A stretch of 64,000 bases of DNA from an uncultured Clostridium sp. (GTDB lineage Bacteria > Bacillota > Clostridia > Lachnospirales > Lachnospiraceae): the NCBI GenBank assembly GCA_947253885.1, contig CAMYAO010000001.1:1-64000 (forward strand), written 5' to 3'. A program made the position numbers and the translations under genes. Below are positions 25,577 through 32,551 of the stretch, piece by piece. The stretch's first letter is position 1. Each line of letters starts with the position of its first letter. The notes under the pieces are model-generated. The model was not told the DNA's origin and did no database searches. It saw only the letters and a program-made list of their open reading frames with translations.

Positions 25577-26300
25577 TAAATATCACCTTTATAGTACTGT
25601 GCGTGGTTTTCTTGTAAGCAAATACGGTGTCTGTGGCGATTCTTGCTGCTTCTTCGTTCGGAAAATGAAATTCTCCCGTAGAAATGCAGCAAAAAGCAAG
25701 ACTGTTTAAGAAATTCAGATCTGCGATAGACAGACAGGAATAGTAACAGCTTCGAAGCTGCTCTCTGTGAGTATCCGTCAAAGGACCGTTTACAACAGGT
25801 CCTACGGTATGAATAACATAGCGACAGGGAAGATTGTAAGCCTTTGTAATCTTGGCCTGTCCGACCGGTTCTGCAAACCCCTGTGCCTCTATCAGCTTAT
25901 GACAATCGTAGCGGAGTTGTACACCGGCAAATGTGTGAATACAGTTGTCGATACATTTATGATTGGGGTAATAGCAGCCGGTCATGCCGGAATTGGCGGC
26001 ATTGACAATGGCGTCTGCCTGTAGAGTCGAGATGTCACCCTGCCAAAGATAGAGATCCTTGCGGACAGGTACAAGATCGGAAAGACGGGTAATTCCCCTT
26101 TGTTTCAATTCTTCTTTTAGATAGGAATCCTGAATGCGGAGAAATTCCGGACTGACTTTTTTTGGTTCCCGAATATTTAAAAGTCCTCGTAATAAGCGTT
26201 TTTGTTCAGAAGAAGAGGAAGGGAGAGATGCAGAAGCATCTGTTGAATCTTCTCTTCTTAAATATTCGATTAAATACTGTCGTCGTTGTCTTTGATCCAT
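25521..26300 (-). CDS. zinc-containing macrodomain ADP-ribosylhydrolase
   Basis: 259 residues. Removes ADP-ribose placed by the SirTM partner. The N-terminal ~80 residues are a helical extension; the macrodomain starts near LWQGDISTLQADAIVNAANS. The zinc motif GCYYPNHKCIDNCIH and the phosphate loop STGEFHFPNEEAARIA are as in Zn-macro enzymes. First gene of the pair. Upstream GTTACT repeats (about 26319 and 26333) are possible control sites, unproved. Confidence 0.9.
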   Translation of the reverse strand: MDQRQRRQYLIEYLRREDSTDASASLPSSSSEQKRLLRGLLNIREPKKVSPEFLRIQDSYLKEELKQRGITRLSDLVPVRKDLYLWQGDISTLQADAIVNAANSGMTGCYYPNHKCIDNCIHTFAGVQLRYDCHKLIEAQGFAEPVGQAKITKAYNLPCRYVIHTVGPVVNGPLTDTHREQLRSCYYSCLSIADLNFLNSLAFCCISTGEFHFPNEEAARIATDTVFAYKKTTHSTIKVIFNVFKEEDLNLYQRLLEFH

Positions 26301-26477
26301 ATTGTCCTCTGTCGGTGTTACTGTAATAAGTTGTTACTTAATCAGTATTTTAGAATATCTGTTGTTAGTCGTCAATAAGAGTAGTTAATTGAAAAACGGG
26401 AAGGAGAAGCTGCCACATTTTCATTATTCGAGTAAAGAAGAGAAAAATCTATATAAAAACTACAAAAAAAGAAAACG
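26301..26477. other. intergenic, no feature seen
   Basis: A+T-rich spacer between the divergent macrodomain gene and the first tandem sRNA promoter. It carries no convincing gene; the open frame from 26389 runs through the sRNA. Confidence 0.4.
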
Positions 26478-26531
26478 TTCACATTTTTTTTACAAATTCG
26501 CCAACTTTTCACCACATTATTTCAATATGAT
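26478..26531 (+). promoter_or_regulatory. sRNA promoter, copy 2
   Basis: TTCACAT (26478-26484) and TTTACAA (26489-26495) are 11 bp apart; 30 bp later comes the -10 TATGAT (26526-26531), then 7 bp to the first hairpin. There is no -35 hexamer. This geometry equals copies 1 and 3. Confidence 0.65.
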
Positions 26532-26538
26532 AAAAGAG

Positions 26539-26730
26539 ACGAAAGGGACATCCCCTATAGTCCCTTTCGACATTCTTTTTTTCATAATCTTTTTCACCAT
26601 GGAGAATATAAAGTTAGCTAATTTATAGAATTCATGCGGATGCTGTTGCCACCCCCCTATTTGGCAACAGCAAGAAAAACCAATCGCTGTCTTTTCCCCC
26701 CTAATGAAATGACAGTGGTTGGTTTTTTCT
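26539..26730 (+). ncRNA. candidate C-rich-loop sRNA, copy 2
   Basis: About 190 nt. Hairpin 1: CGAAAGGGAC (26540-26549)/GTCCCTTTCG (26560-26569), loop AUCCCCUAUA. Then a 27-nt U-rich linker (26570-26596) identical to copy 3. Hairpin 2: TGCTGTTGCCA (26641-26651)/TGGCAACAGCA (26662-26672), loop CCCCCCUAUU. Hairpin 3/terminator: 26676-26691 with 26711-26726, 16 pairs with two wobbles, loop around CCCCCCUAAUG, then TTTTTT. All three loops expose a C-run followed by UA. This form matches trans-acting sRNAs that pair with Shine-Dalgarno sequences (for example FsrA or RsaE type), which is inference. I see no known Rfam family by eye. Confidence 0.75.
26676..26730 (+). terminator. terminator of sRNA copy 2
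   Basis: AAAACCAATCGCTGTC (26676-26691) pairs with GACAGTGGTTGGTTTT (26711-26726), ending in TTTTTT. It doubles as the third C-loop hairpin. Confidence 0.9.
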
Positions 26731-26759
26731 TTCTATATAGAATTGCTTGATTCAGATAG

Positions 26760-26813
26760 TTCACATATTTTTCACATATTAAACATTTTTTTATCATAGA
26801 AGATTTGTATAGT
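26760..26813 (+). promoter_or_regulatory. sRNA promoter, copy 3
   Basis: TTCACAT occurs twice exactly (26760-26766 and 26771-26777), 11 bp apart; 30 bp later comes TATAGT (26808-26813), then 7 bp to the first hairpin. No -35 hexamer. The repeat plan resembles sites of OmpR/PhoB-type response regulators (TTxACA, 5 bp, TTxACA). Confidence 0.7.
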
Positions 26814-26820
26814 AATGATA

Positions 26821-27002
26821 TCGAAAGGAAAACCCCTTATTCCTTTCGAACATTCTTTTTTTCATAATCTTTTTCAAATCACTCCATATAAGTGTTTTAT
26901 GTATGGAATGTTATTATCAATTCCCCTAATAGATAATAACAATAGCAATAGCAGCAGCAATTAGTTCCCCCCCCTAATGAACTAATTGCTGCTGTTTTTT
27001 TT
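26821..27002 (+). ncRNA. candidate C-rich-loop sRNA, copy 3
   Basis: About 182 nt. Hairpin 1: TCGAAAGGAA (26821-26830)/TTCCTTTCGA (26840-26849), loop AACCCCUUA. The linker 26850-26876 is identical to copy 2. A weak stem around TCCATATAA...TATGGA follows. Hairpin 2: TGTTATTATC (26909-26918)/GATAATAACA (26932-26941), loop AAUUCCCCUAAUA. Hairpin 3/terminator: 26952-26967/26979-26994, 16 perfect pairs, loop CCCCCCCUAAU, then eight T. Arms differ from copy 2 in sequence while loops stay C-rich, which looks like selection for structure plus loop. The start point should be at or next to hairpin 1. Confidence 0.78.
26952..27002 (+). terminator. terminator of sRNA copy 3
   Basis: A 16-bp perfect stem (CAGCAGCAATTAGTTC with its complement) followed by TTTTTTTT. 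The T-run directly abuts the TTGACA of the next promoter. Confidence 0.95.
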
Positions 27003-27052
27003 GACAAAAACAAAACGATTTGATAAGTTAAACCTAACAAAAAGGTTAGGAG
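27001..27052 (+). promoter_or_regulatory. promoter and SD-sequestering hairpin of regulator 1
   Basis: TTGACA (27001-27006), 17 bp, TAAGTT (27024-27029). Right after the expected start, CCTAAC (27033-27038) pairs with GTTAGG (27045-27050), which is part of the Shine-Dalgarno GTTAGGAG before ATG 27058. The hairpin could lower translation. Confidence 0.6.
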
Positions 27053-27057
27053 TAATT

Positions 27058-27876
27058 ATGGGAAATAAAACAATTCAGGAGAAAATTAATCAGGCAATCA
27101 GCGATAATAGCAGGAGAGACTGCTTATTGGAATTAATTTACACAAGATGGGCTAATCAGCTACCTTATTCCCAGAAGGATCTTTGTGAGGAATTAAAGAT
27201 GAATCATTGGGAGTATAAGCGTTTAAAGCAGATGCTTCTGGAAAGCGAAGATATTATTGAGATAGAGGGAGATACGATAGAACTTACGCTGGGCGGAAAA
27301 AATAAAGCGAGGAAATATATTAGGGAACGTCAGTATCTTTCCTCCTTTTTTACAGATGTATTTCAAATAGAGGAGACATCGGCAGAGCAAAACGCAGCCA
27401 GAATCCAGAGAGTGGCAAGTGCGGATCTGCTAAACGGAATCATGGATTTTATGTTTCGGGGCAAGGTTTCCAGCAGAAAAATAAGAGGACATGATCTGAG
27501 CCTTTTATATGATGAGGGACGTTATCATTTTGATATGTGTCTCTATACAAGGAAACAGATTGTTCCGAGAGAAATCTGTGAGGAATTTTGTCAATTTTCC
27601 AATACGGTCACTTTGATGGTTGAACAGGATAAGAGTGTATTTTTACTGAAAAAGCGAGGAGAACACGAGGAGGGTACACTGTGGTATCTGGATGGACAGA
27701 AGTGGAAGGCATCGGGAGAGGTAAAGGAGAATTTTATCCTTCCGAGCAATGCATTTACCTATATTGTAGAAGCCTCCACACCGTTGATCAACGGGGAGTG
27801 CCATATTGCATATGTGGAAAGTGGTCAGGAACTCAGAGAACAGGATATTCGCTGTCTGGAAGTACATCTTTGGTAA
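27058..27876 (+). CDS. DtxR/MntR-like winged-helix regulator 1
   Basis: 272 residues from ATG 27058. An N-terminal winged helix (ELIYTRWANQLPYSQKDLCE, then LTLGGKNKARKYIRERQYLS) is followed by a helical dimerisation-like segment (FFTDVFQIEETSAEQNAARI, QRVASADLLNGIMDF) whose pattern fits metal-dependent DtxR-family repressors. The C-terminal ~130 residues are not recognised. Standing upstream of regulator 2 and the heme operon, it may sense iron or manganese; this is inference. Metal ligands were not mapped with confidence. Confidence 0.6.
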   Translation: MGNKTIQEKINQAISDNSRRDCLLELIYTRWANQLPYSQKDLCEELKMNHWEYKRLKQMLLESEDIIEIEGDTIELTLGGKNKARKYIRERQYLSSFFTDVFQIEETSAEQNAARIQRVASADLLNGIMDFMFRGKVSSRKIRGHDLSLLYDEGRYHFDMCLYTRKQIVPREICEEFCQFSNTVTLMVEQDKSVFLLKKRGEHEEGTLWYLDGQKWKASGEVKENFILPSNAFTYIVEASTPLINGECHIAYVESGQELREQDIRCLEVHLW

Positions 27877-27886
27877 GGGGAGGGAA

Positions 27887-28720
27887 ATGAAAGAGAGAAT
27901 CACAAAATTAACTATGCTTCAGATTCGTTATTTAGAGGAACTGGAGAAGATTCCAAAAGAGAAAAAAAGAGGGATTATTACGACGGTTTCCGATATATGC
28001 GGAGTGGATCATGCAGCAGTCAGTAAGTTTTTTAAAAAATGTATAGATGCAGAGTATTTGGACAAGAATTATCAGTTTACCAGAAAAGGAGAGAAATGGT
28101 TTCAGGTGTATCTGGAGAATCGAAGACGTGTTTCGGAGCACTTGATTTCAATCGGGGTGCCGACCCGAAATCTGGACAGCAGTGTTTCCGCCATAATGGA
28201 GAATATGGATCCCCATGTGCTGACCATGTTGACCAATTCTTTTCACAATCAGGAAGATACTGTCAGCAGTTATTCGGTACAAAAGTTAAATCAGATCCGT
28301 CCGCTAGATGAGTTTGTGGAAAAGGGAAATCATAAGGTTGCTTTTAAAATTCTGAAATCACAGAAAAATATGGATGGATTTATCCCCTCAATGGCAGATA
28401 TGGGGTTTGAAAAGCCGGGTTTGATCAAAAATAACAGTAGGGGGTTTGCATTAGAACTGCGGTTAAAGGAATTAAAAGCATGGTCAAGGGTAAATGAGGA
28501 ATGGATGACCGGACATTTATCCAGTTTAAAATATCTTCAGTTCGGGATTTATAAAAAAGCAAATATTCGGGACGGAAAAGTCCGGATATCATTAGACGGA
28601 TGTAAGTATCGTTTTTATGCAAAGGACAGAGCGATGGGAATGATCCCGATTATTGTTGCCAGTAATGTAGGGGTAAAGCACATGCCGGAAAGCTCGGCAA
28701 TTCTTTTGTTCTGGATTTAA
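27887..28720 (+). CDS. DtxR/MntR-like winged-helix regulator 2
   Basis: 277 residues. ATG 27887 follows TAAGGGGAGGGAA, a very strong site; longer upstream in-frame starts lie inside regulator 1. The N-terminal wHTH (GIITTVSDICGVDHAAVSKF, FTRKGEKWFQVYLENRRRVS) and the segment EHLISIGVPTRNLDSSVSAI, MENMDPHVLTML again fit the DtxR pattern. The C-terminal half (FALELRLKELKAWSRVNEEW and on) is not recognised. The pair may be a diverged duplication forming heterodimers, but that is speculation. Its SD is complementary to the CCCCUUA loop of sRNA copy 3. Confidence 0.6.
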   Translation: MKERITKLTMLQIRYLEELEKIPKEKKRGIITTVSDICGVDHAAVSKFFKKCIDAEYLDKNYQFTRKGEKWFQVYLENRRRVSEHLISIGVPTRNLDSSVSAIMENMDPHVLTMLTNSFHNQEDTVSSYSVQKLNQIRPLDEFVEKGNHKVAFKILKSQKNMDGFIPSMADMGFEKPGLIKNNSRGFALELRLKELKAWSRVNEEWMTGHLSSLKYLQFGIYKKANIRDGKVRISLDGCKYRFYAKDRAMGMIPIIVASNVGVKHMPESSAILLFWI

Positions 28721-28790
28721 AAACAGACTGTACATTTCAAGTTTTTTAAGTAATTTTTCTGAGAGAGGAGTCGTAAAAGCCTTAAAATAC

Positions 28791-28944
28791 AAGGAGTTAT
28801 AGGATTGTAATAATGTGACCACATGTCACGAAAAAACAAAAATTCATTGCGATAGGAGAAAGGGCATGTTATAAATGAATTGTAGTCAGTTAAGACTAAT
28901 ACAGGGAATTAGTCTTAACTATAACTCCTTTTTCTTATTAGTCT
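28791..28944 (+). promoter_or_regulatory. structured leader RNA with competing helices
   Basis: A 12-bp perfect closing stem AAGGAGTTATAG (28791-28802)/CTATAACTCCTT (28919-28930) encloses GTGAC/GTCAC (28815-28829), AATTCATT/AATGAATT (28841-28848 with 28874-28881), and a 13-bp perfect hairpin 28888-28900/28908-28920. AGACTAATA (28893-28901) can instead pair with TATTAGTCT (28936-28944), which would break that hairpin. A terminator follows at 28947. The layout is riboswitch- or attenuator-like, ahead of the heme operon; no known class is recognised. Confidence 0.6.
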
Positions 28945-28946
28945 AG

Positions 28947-28990
28947 ATATTCAATGGTGACTACCCTTTTTTCACCATTGAATATTTTTT
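28947..28990 (+). terminator. terminator ahead of the heme operon
   Basis: ATATTCAATGGTGA (28947-28960) pairs perfectly with TCACCATTGAATAT (28972-28985), followed by six T. Loop CTACCCTTTTT. Confidence 0.92.
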
Positions 28991-29044
28991 AGTTAGGAAG
29001 ATAGTAATGTCAAACCTGAATTAGTGATGAGCAAGGAGGGATAT

Positions 29045-30682
29045 ATGAAACGGAGACAACTATTTTTAGCTGCTATGGCAATCAGCATGGTATTGATCGG
29101 AAGTGCTACAGTTGACAGTTATGCGGCAAGAGCCATGATACCGACTGCTTTGGCGATAAGTGCAGATTCGCAGGAGCTGTTGAGTGACGGAACCTATGAG
29201 ATTGGCGGAAAACTGTTAAATGAATATAAAAATCAAATTTCAATGGGAGACAGTGCACTGGTTCATCAGATGAAACTGATTGCGAAGGAAGGATCTTATT
29301 ACTTAGAGATATCTCTTAAAAAAACAGCATCTAAACTGGGGGGGACCGGTTTGGCAGGTTTTTTAGGAGAATTTTGCTATGCCCGAACAAAGGAAAACGG
29401 AAAGGAAATCTGGGAAAAAGCAATTGTAACAGAGTATTACAGTGTAACGGATAAATACAATCGTCCCAAAACAGGGACAGATAAAAAGCAAAGAGGAAAA
29501 GCTTATCCAAAAGAAATTGTGATTCCGATTCAAAAAGGAGAAGTGTTTCAAAAAGTGCGGGTATATGTGCCGATTATGGAATCTCTTATGACAGGAGCCG
29601 GAACGAAGGTGGCTTACCTGAATTTGGATTGGGATCATCTGACCCTAAAAAAGGAGAGTCCGGAGGATATAACGGAATCCGAGGCACCAAAGTTGAAAGC
29701 CGGAAAGCCTCATAAAAAACCGCATAAAAAACCGCATCGAAAGCCGAACAGGAAGCCGGACAACAGCCGGGGTAAAAAAGACGATGATAAAAAAAACGAA
29801 GATCGAAAACTATCTTTTGAAACGCTTGCAGACGGAGTGTACGCTGTCAGCGGAACGATGCTGAAGGCGGACAGAAGATCGGCATCTATGGCGAATAACG
29901 GAATTTCTCATACGATACAGCTGACAGTAAAAAGCGGAAAGTACAGCCTGACAATGGCATTTCGAGGAATGAAAGTCGGAGATCAGCTGGGATATCTGGG
30001 AGCATTAAACTATTATAAAAGCGGTTATCGGATCAGCGGAAATAATGCACCGTACGGAGCAACCGCAGTGGCGACGGTCAACAGTTATCAAACGGATAAG
30101 TCCGGAGGGAAGCTAAAGGACGGATTCGGAACCAATTATTTGCGGAGTGCGACCGTTCCTCTTATTCCGGAAGCAAAAAAAGACGGATATGTACCGTTGC
30201 AGGTATTTGTGCCGATCATGGATTCATTATCAAAAGGCTCCGGGACACAGTCCGTCTATTTAAAACTGGACAAAAGATCCGTAAGAAGATCCAGTACATC
30301 AGAGATTTCTCAAAAGAACCGGCAGGATACTTTGACTCCGGGAAGTACGGATACAAAAGAAGATGTTGGAGGCAGCGGCAGCTCTTTATCAAATGCCGGT
30401 TTGCCTAACGGGTTGTCGAAAAACACCTTACAGAAAACGGTCGGAAAGCAGAAAAATACAATCAAGTCGTCCGAGAAGAGTCAGGAGCACAGTGAGGAAG
30501 GAAATATATCGGAGAGTACGAAGGAAGGAAGTGCAAAAAAAGCGATGCCGGGAAGGACAGAAAAACAAGAGCCTCCGCTTCGGAAATATGTTGTGCCTTC
30601 CGGAATTGCAGCAGGACTGATCGTGACAGTCTCCGTTCTTCACAAGATAGTGCGAAACAGTTGGAGAAGAAAAGGCAGATGA
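29045..30682 (+). CDS. surface protein with two NEAT heme-binding domains
   Basis: About 545 residues from ATG 29045, behind AAGGAGGG. Signal peptide (to about residue 28, VDSYA), NEAT 1 at ~46-202 (LSDGTYEIGGKLL, SMGDSAL, VYVPIM), a Lys/Pro/His linker ~214-255 (PHKKPHKKPHRKP), NEAT 2 at ~260-420 (LADGVYAVSGTML, SMANNGI, VFVPIM), a Ser/Thr-rich spacer, a C-terminal membrane helix (SGIAAGLIVTVSVLHKIV) and basic tail. It stays membrane-anchored with domains outside. NEAT domains bind heme. By position it is the Shr-like receptor of the operon. The usual YxxxY heme motif appears as [Y/F]VPIM, discussed in findings. Confidence 0.85.
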   Translation: MKRRQLFLAAMAISMVLIGSATVDSYAARAMIPTALAISADSQELLSDGTYEIGGKLLNEYKNQISMGDSALVHQMKLIAKEGSYYLEISLKKTASKLGGTGLAGFLGEFCYARTKENGKEIWEKAIVTEYYSVTDKYNRPKTGTDKKQRGKAYPKEIVIPIQKGEVFQKVRVYVPIMESLMTGAGTKVAYLNLDWDHLTLKKESPEDITESEAPKLKAGKPHKKPHKKPHRKPNRKPDNSRGKKDDDKKNEDRKLSFETLADGVYAVSGTMLKADRRSASMANNGISHTIQLTVKSGKYSLTMAFRGMKVGDQLGYLGALNYYKSGYRISGNNAPYGATAVATVNSYQTDKSGGKLKDGFGTNYLRSATVPLIPEAKKDGYVPLQVFVPIMDSLSKGSGTQSVYLKLDKRSVRRSSTSEISQKNRQDTLTPGSTDTKEDVGGSGSSLSNAGLPNGLSKNTLQKTVGKQKNTIKSSEKSQEHSEEGNISESTKEGSAKKAMPGRTEKQEPPLRKYVVPSGIAAGLIVTVSVLHKIVRNSWRRKGR

Positions 30683-30695
30683 GAGAGGTTTGGGA

Positions 30696-31604
30696 ATGAT
30701 CGGACAGAAGAAAATTGTTGCAATATGGATTGCAATCACAGTTGTACTTTTTGAGGGGATCGCAGGATCTGTGACGGCAAAGGCGGCGACCGGGACGGTA
30801 TATACCTGTAAAATATCCAGAAATTATCGAAATCCCAATACCGGAAAAGTAGAGGATTCAGGAGGGGAATCTGCGTATGCCACCGGTCAGGGAATGATAG
30901 AAAGTGCCATTCAGGCAACCGGAATTTTGGAAGAAACGGATGACGGACATTATTATCTGACGGTGCGAATGAGCATGATGAATTATACTTCAAAGCAGGT
31001 GTTTCAGACAGCGCCTGCGGGAAGTGATCAATGGAGCAATCCGAGACTTGGTGTTACCGGAACGGGAACGGACCGGAACGGGATCACAAAAGATATATGT
31101 ATAGAACTTCCGGCTAAAAACGCATTGATAAAAGGTTCTATGTTTGTAAAACCTATGGGAAGAAGTGTTGTGTATTTTTTTTCGGCAGGAGATTTTAAAA
31201 AGGGAAATTCCACATCTATGAAAGCGACGATGGTAACCGTTGCTTCAGCCGGAAAAAAGAAATCAGAGCCGGTTAAAAAAGATCCGAAAAAAAAGATGCA
31301 AAAAAAGAAGGATATGCGTCAGCAGAAGTCGGGAAATGAAACCGGACAGCCGGAAGAGGAAAAAGAAGGGTTAACATTGTCTACGGATACGGCTTCTAAA
31401 GAACCGGAAAAGAAGAAAACATCATCAGACAGAGGAGAGCTTTCCATGGGACAGTTGATTGCAGCCAATATTATTTCCGGACTGGTGGTCGGTCTGATTT
31501 TGATAGGAGTCGGAGTGGCAGCCGTAATTTATATTCGAAAAAACTGGAATCGTTGGGGCGGAGACGATGGAGAGGATTACAGTGATGTCTATGAAGAAGA
31601 ATAA
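30696..31604 (+). CDS. Shp-like cell-surface heme-binding protein
   Basis: About 302 residues from ATG 30696 (a TTG six bases earlier is too near GAGAGAGG). Signal peptide to about residue 31 (TAKAA), then a domain resembling streptococcal Shp (YTCKISRNYRNPNTGKVEDS, YATGQGMIESAI, MSMMNYTSKQVFQ, SMFVKPMGRSVVYFF), a charged Lys-rich linker, a transmembrane helix (LIAANIISGLVVGLILIGVG) and acidic tail. Shp binds heme between two Met and hands it to HtsA. The gene lies between the NEAT receptor and the HtsA-like lipoprotein, as in streptococci. Confidence 0.82.
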   Translation: MIGQKKIVAIWIAITVVLFEGIAGSVTAKAATGTVYTCKISRNYRNPNTGKVEDSGGESAYATGQGMIESAIQATGILEETDDGHYYLTVRMSMMNYTSKQVFQTAPAGSDQWSNPRLGVTGTGTDRNGITKDICIELPAKNALIKGSMFVKPMGRSVVYFFSAGDFKKGNSTSMKATMVTVASAGKKKSEPVKKDPKKKMQKKKDMRQQKSGNETGQPEEEKEGLTLSTDTASKEPEKKKTSSDRGELSMGQLIAANIISGLVVGLILIGVGVAAVIYIRKNWNRWGGDDGEDYSDVYEEE

Positions 31605-32538
31605 AAAGAGTCTGTTCTTCGGAATATGGATCTGGATTCTGATACTTCTGACGGCAGGTTGCAGCCTTCCTCAGCCGAACGGGAAGACAAAGGATACCGG
31701 TCCTGGAACCGCATTAGAAAAGGCGACAGCAAAGGTACAGGCACTTGGAAGAGCGCCGAGGATTATTGCAACATCTCCGGCGACTGTCGAGATCTGCAAT
31801 AAGCTGGATTTAGATCTGGTAGGCGTTCCGAACAGCTCGGTATCGGTGTTGCCGGGGCGATATAAAAAGGCGACCCGAATCGGAGCGGCAATGAATCCGG
31901 ATATGGAAAAGGTAAGTTCACTTTCTCCGGATTGGATACTGGCTCCGATCTCTTTAAAGCCGGATCTACAGCCGAAATTTGAGGCGATACACAGTGAATG
32001 GGCATTTTTGAATCTGAGCAGTATAAACGGGATGTTTCAATCTATACAGGAACTGGGAAAGATATTTCACAGACAAAAGCAGGCAAACCGGTTGGTTGGA
32101 GAGTATCAGCATTTTGTAGAGGTTTATCGGAAAAAACATTCTAAGAAGCAAAAGCCGAAGGTGTTGATTTTAATGGGTCTGCCGGGGTCTTATGTAATCG
32201 GGACTAATCGATCATACGTCGGGAGTCTGGTAGAACTGGCAGGCGGAGAAAGCGTATATCAGAGTGACCATCAGGCTTTTGTAAACGTAAATACTGAGGA
32301 ACTCAAAAAAAAGGATCCGGATGTGATCTTAAGAGCGGCACATGCATTGCCGGATAAGGTACAGGCAATGTTTGACAAAGATTTTAAGACGAACGATATT
32401 TGGAAACATTTTGATGCAGTTGCAAAGGATCGAGTATATGATCTGAGCTATCGGCATTTCGGAATGAGTGCAAATTTTGAATATCAAAATGCATTAAAGG
32501 AGTTAGAGCCGATGCTCTATCCGAAGCAGTCTGAGTAA
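31585..32538 (+). CDS. heme ABC transporter substrate-binding lipoprotein (HtsA/IsdE-like)
   Basis: About 317 residues. ATG 31585 is preferred (GGAGAGG at 31569 in range) over 31567. Lipobox LLTAGC predicts a lipoprotein on the outer face of the membrane. Periplasmic-binding-protein fold of the helical-backbone type: RIIATSPATVEICNKL, GAAMNPDMEKVSSLSPDWIL and YRHFGMSANFEYQNALKEL. The Met in AMNPD and His in RHFGM sit where HtsA/IsdE use Met and His for heme. Overlaps the end of the Shp-like gene. Confidence 0.88.
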   Translation: MSMKKNKKSLFFGIWIWILILLTAGCSLPQPNGKTKDTGPGTALEKATAKVQALGRAPRIIATSPATVEICNKLDLDLVGVPNSSVSVLPGRYKKATRIGAAMNPDMEKVSSLSPDWILAPISLKPDLQPKFEAIHSEWAFLNLSSINGMFQSIQELGKIFHRQKQANRLVGEYQHFVEVYRKKHSKKQKPKVLILMGLPGSYVIGTNRSYVGSLVELAGGESVYQSDHQAFVNVNTEELKKKDPDVILRAAHALPDKVQAMFDKDFKTNDIWKHFDAVAKDRVYDLSYRHFGMSANFEYQNALKELEPMLYPKQSE

Positions 32539-32551
32539 TGAAGGAGGAGAT

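Noticed and set aside
26389..26628. 79-codon open frame over the first tandem RNA
   Set aside because: It runs through the promoter repeats, -10 and first hairpin of the RNA, has low-complexity composition and no ribosome site of its own.
26641..26980. C-runs as i-motif/G-quadruplex DNA structures
   Set aside because: Only single isolated runs occur in each loop, centred in perfect stems with terminators; an RNA hairpin explanation is simpler.
28741..28990. Leader RNA as a fourth copy of the C-loop sRNA family
   Set aside because: It lacks the TTCACA repeats, the CGAAAGGA hairpin and the ACATTC linker; its fold is a closed multi-helix, so it is a separate element.
29700..29790. Short Lys/Pro/His coding repeats considered as a CRISPR-like or satellite array
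   Set aside because: They are in-frame linker codons (HKKP units) with no spacers; no CRISPR array was seen anywhere in the window.
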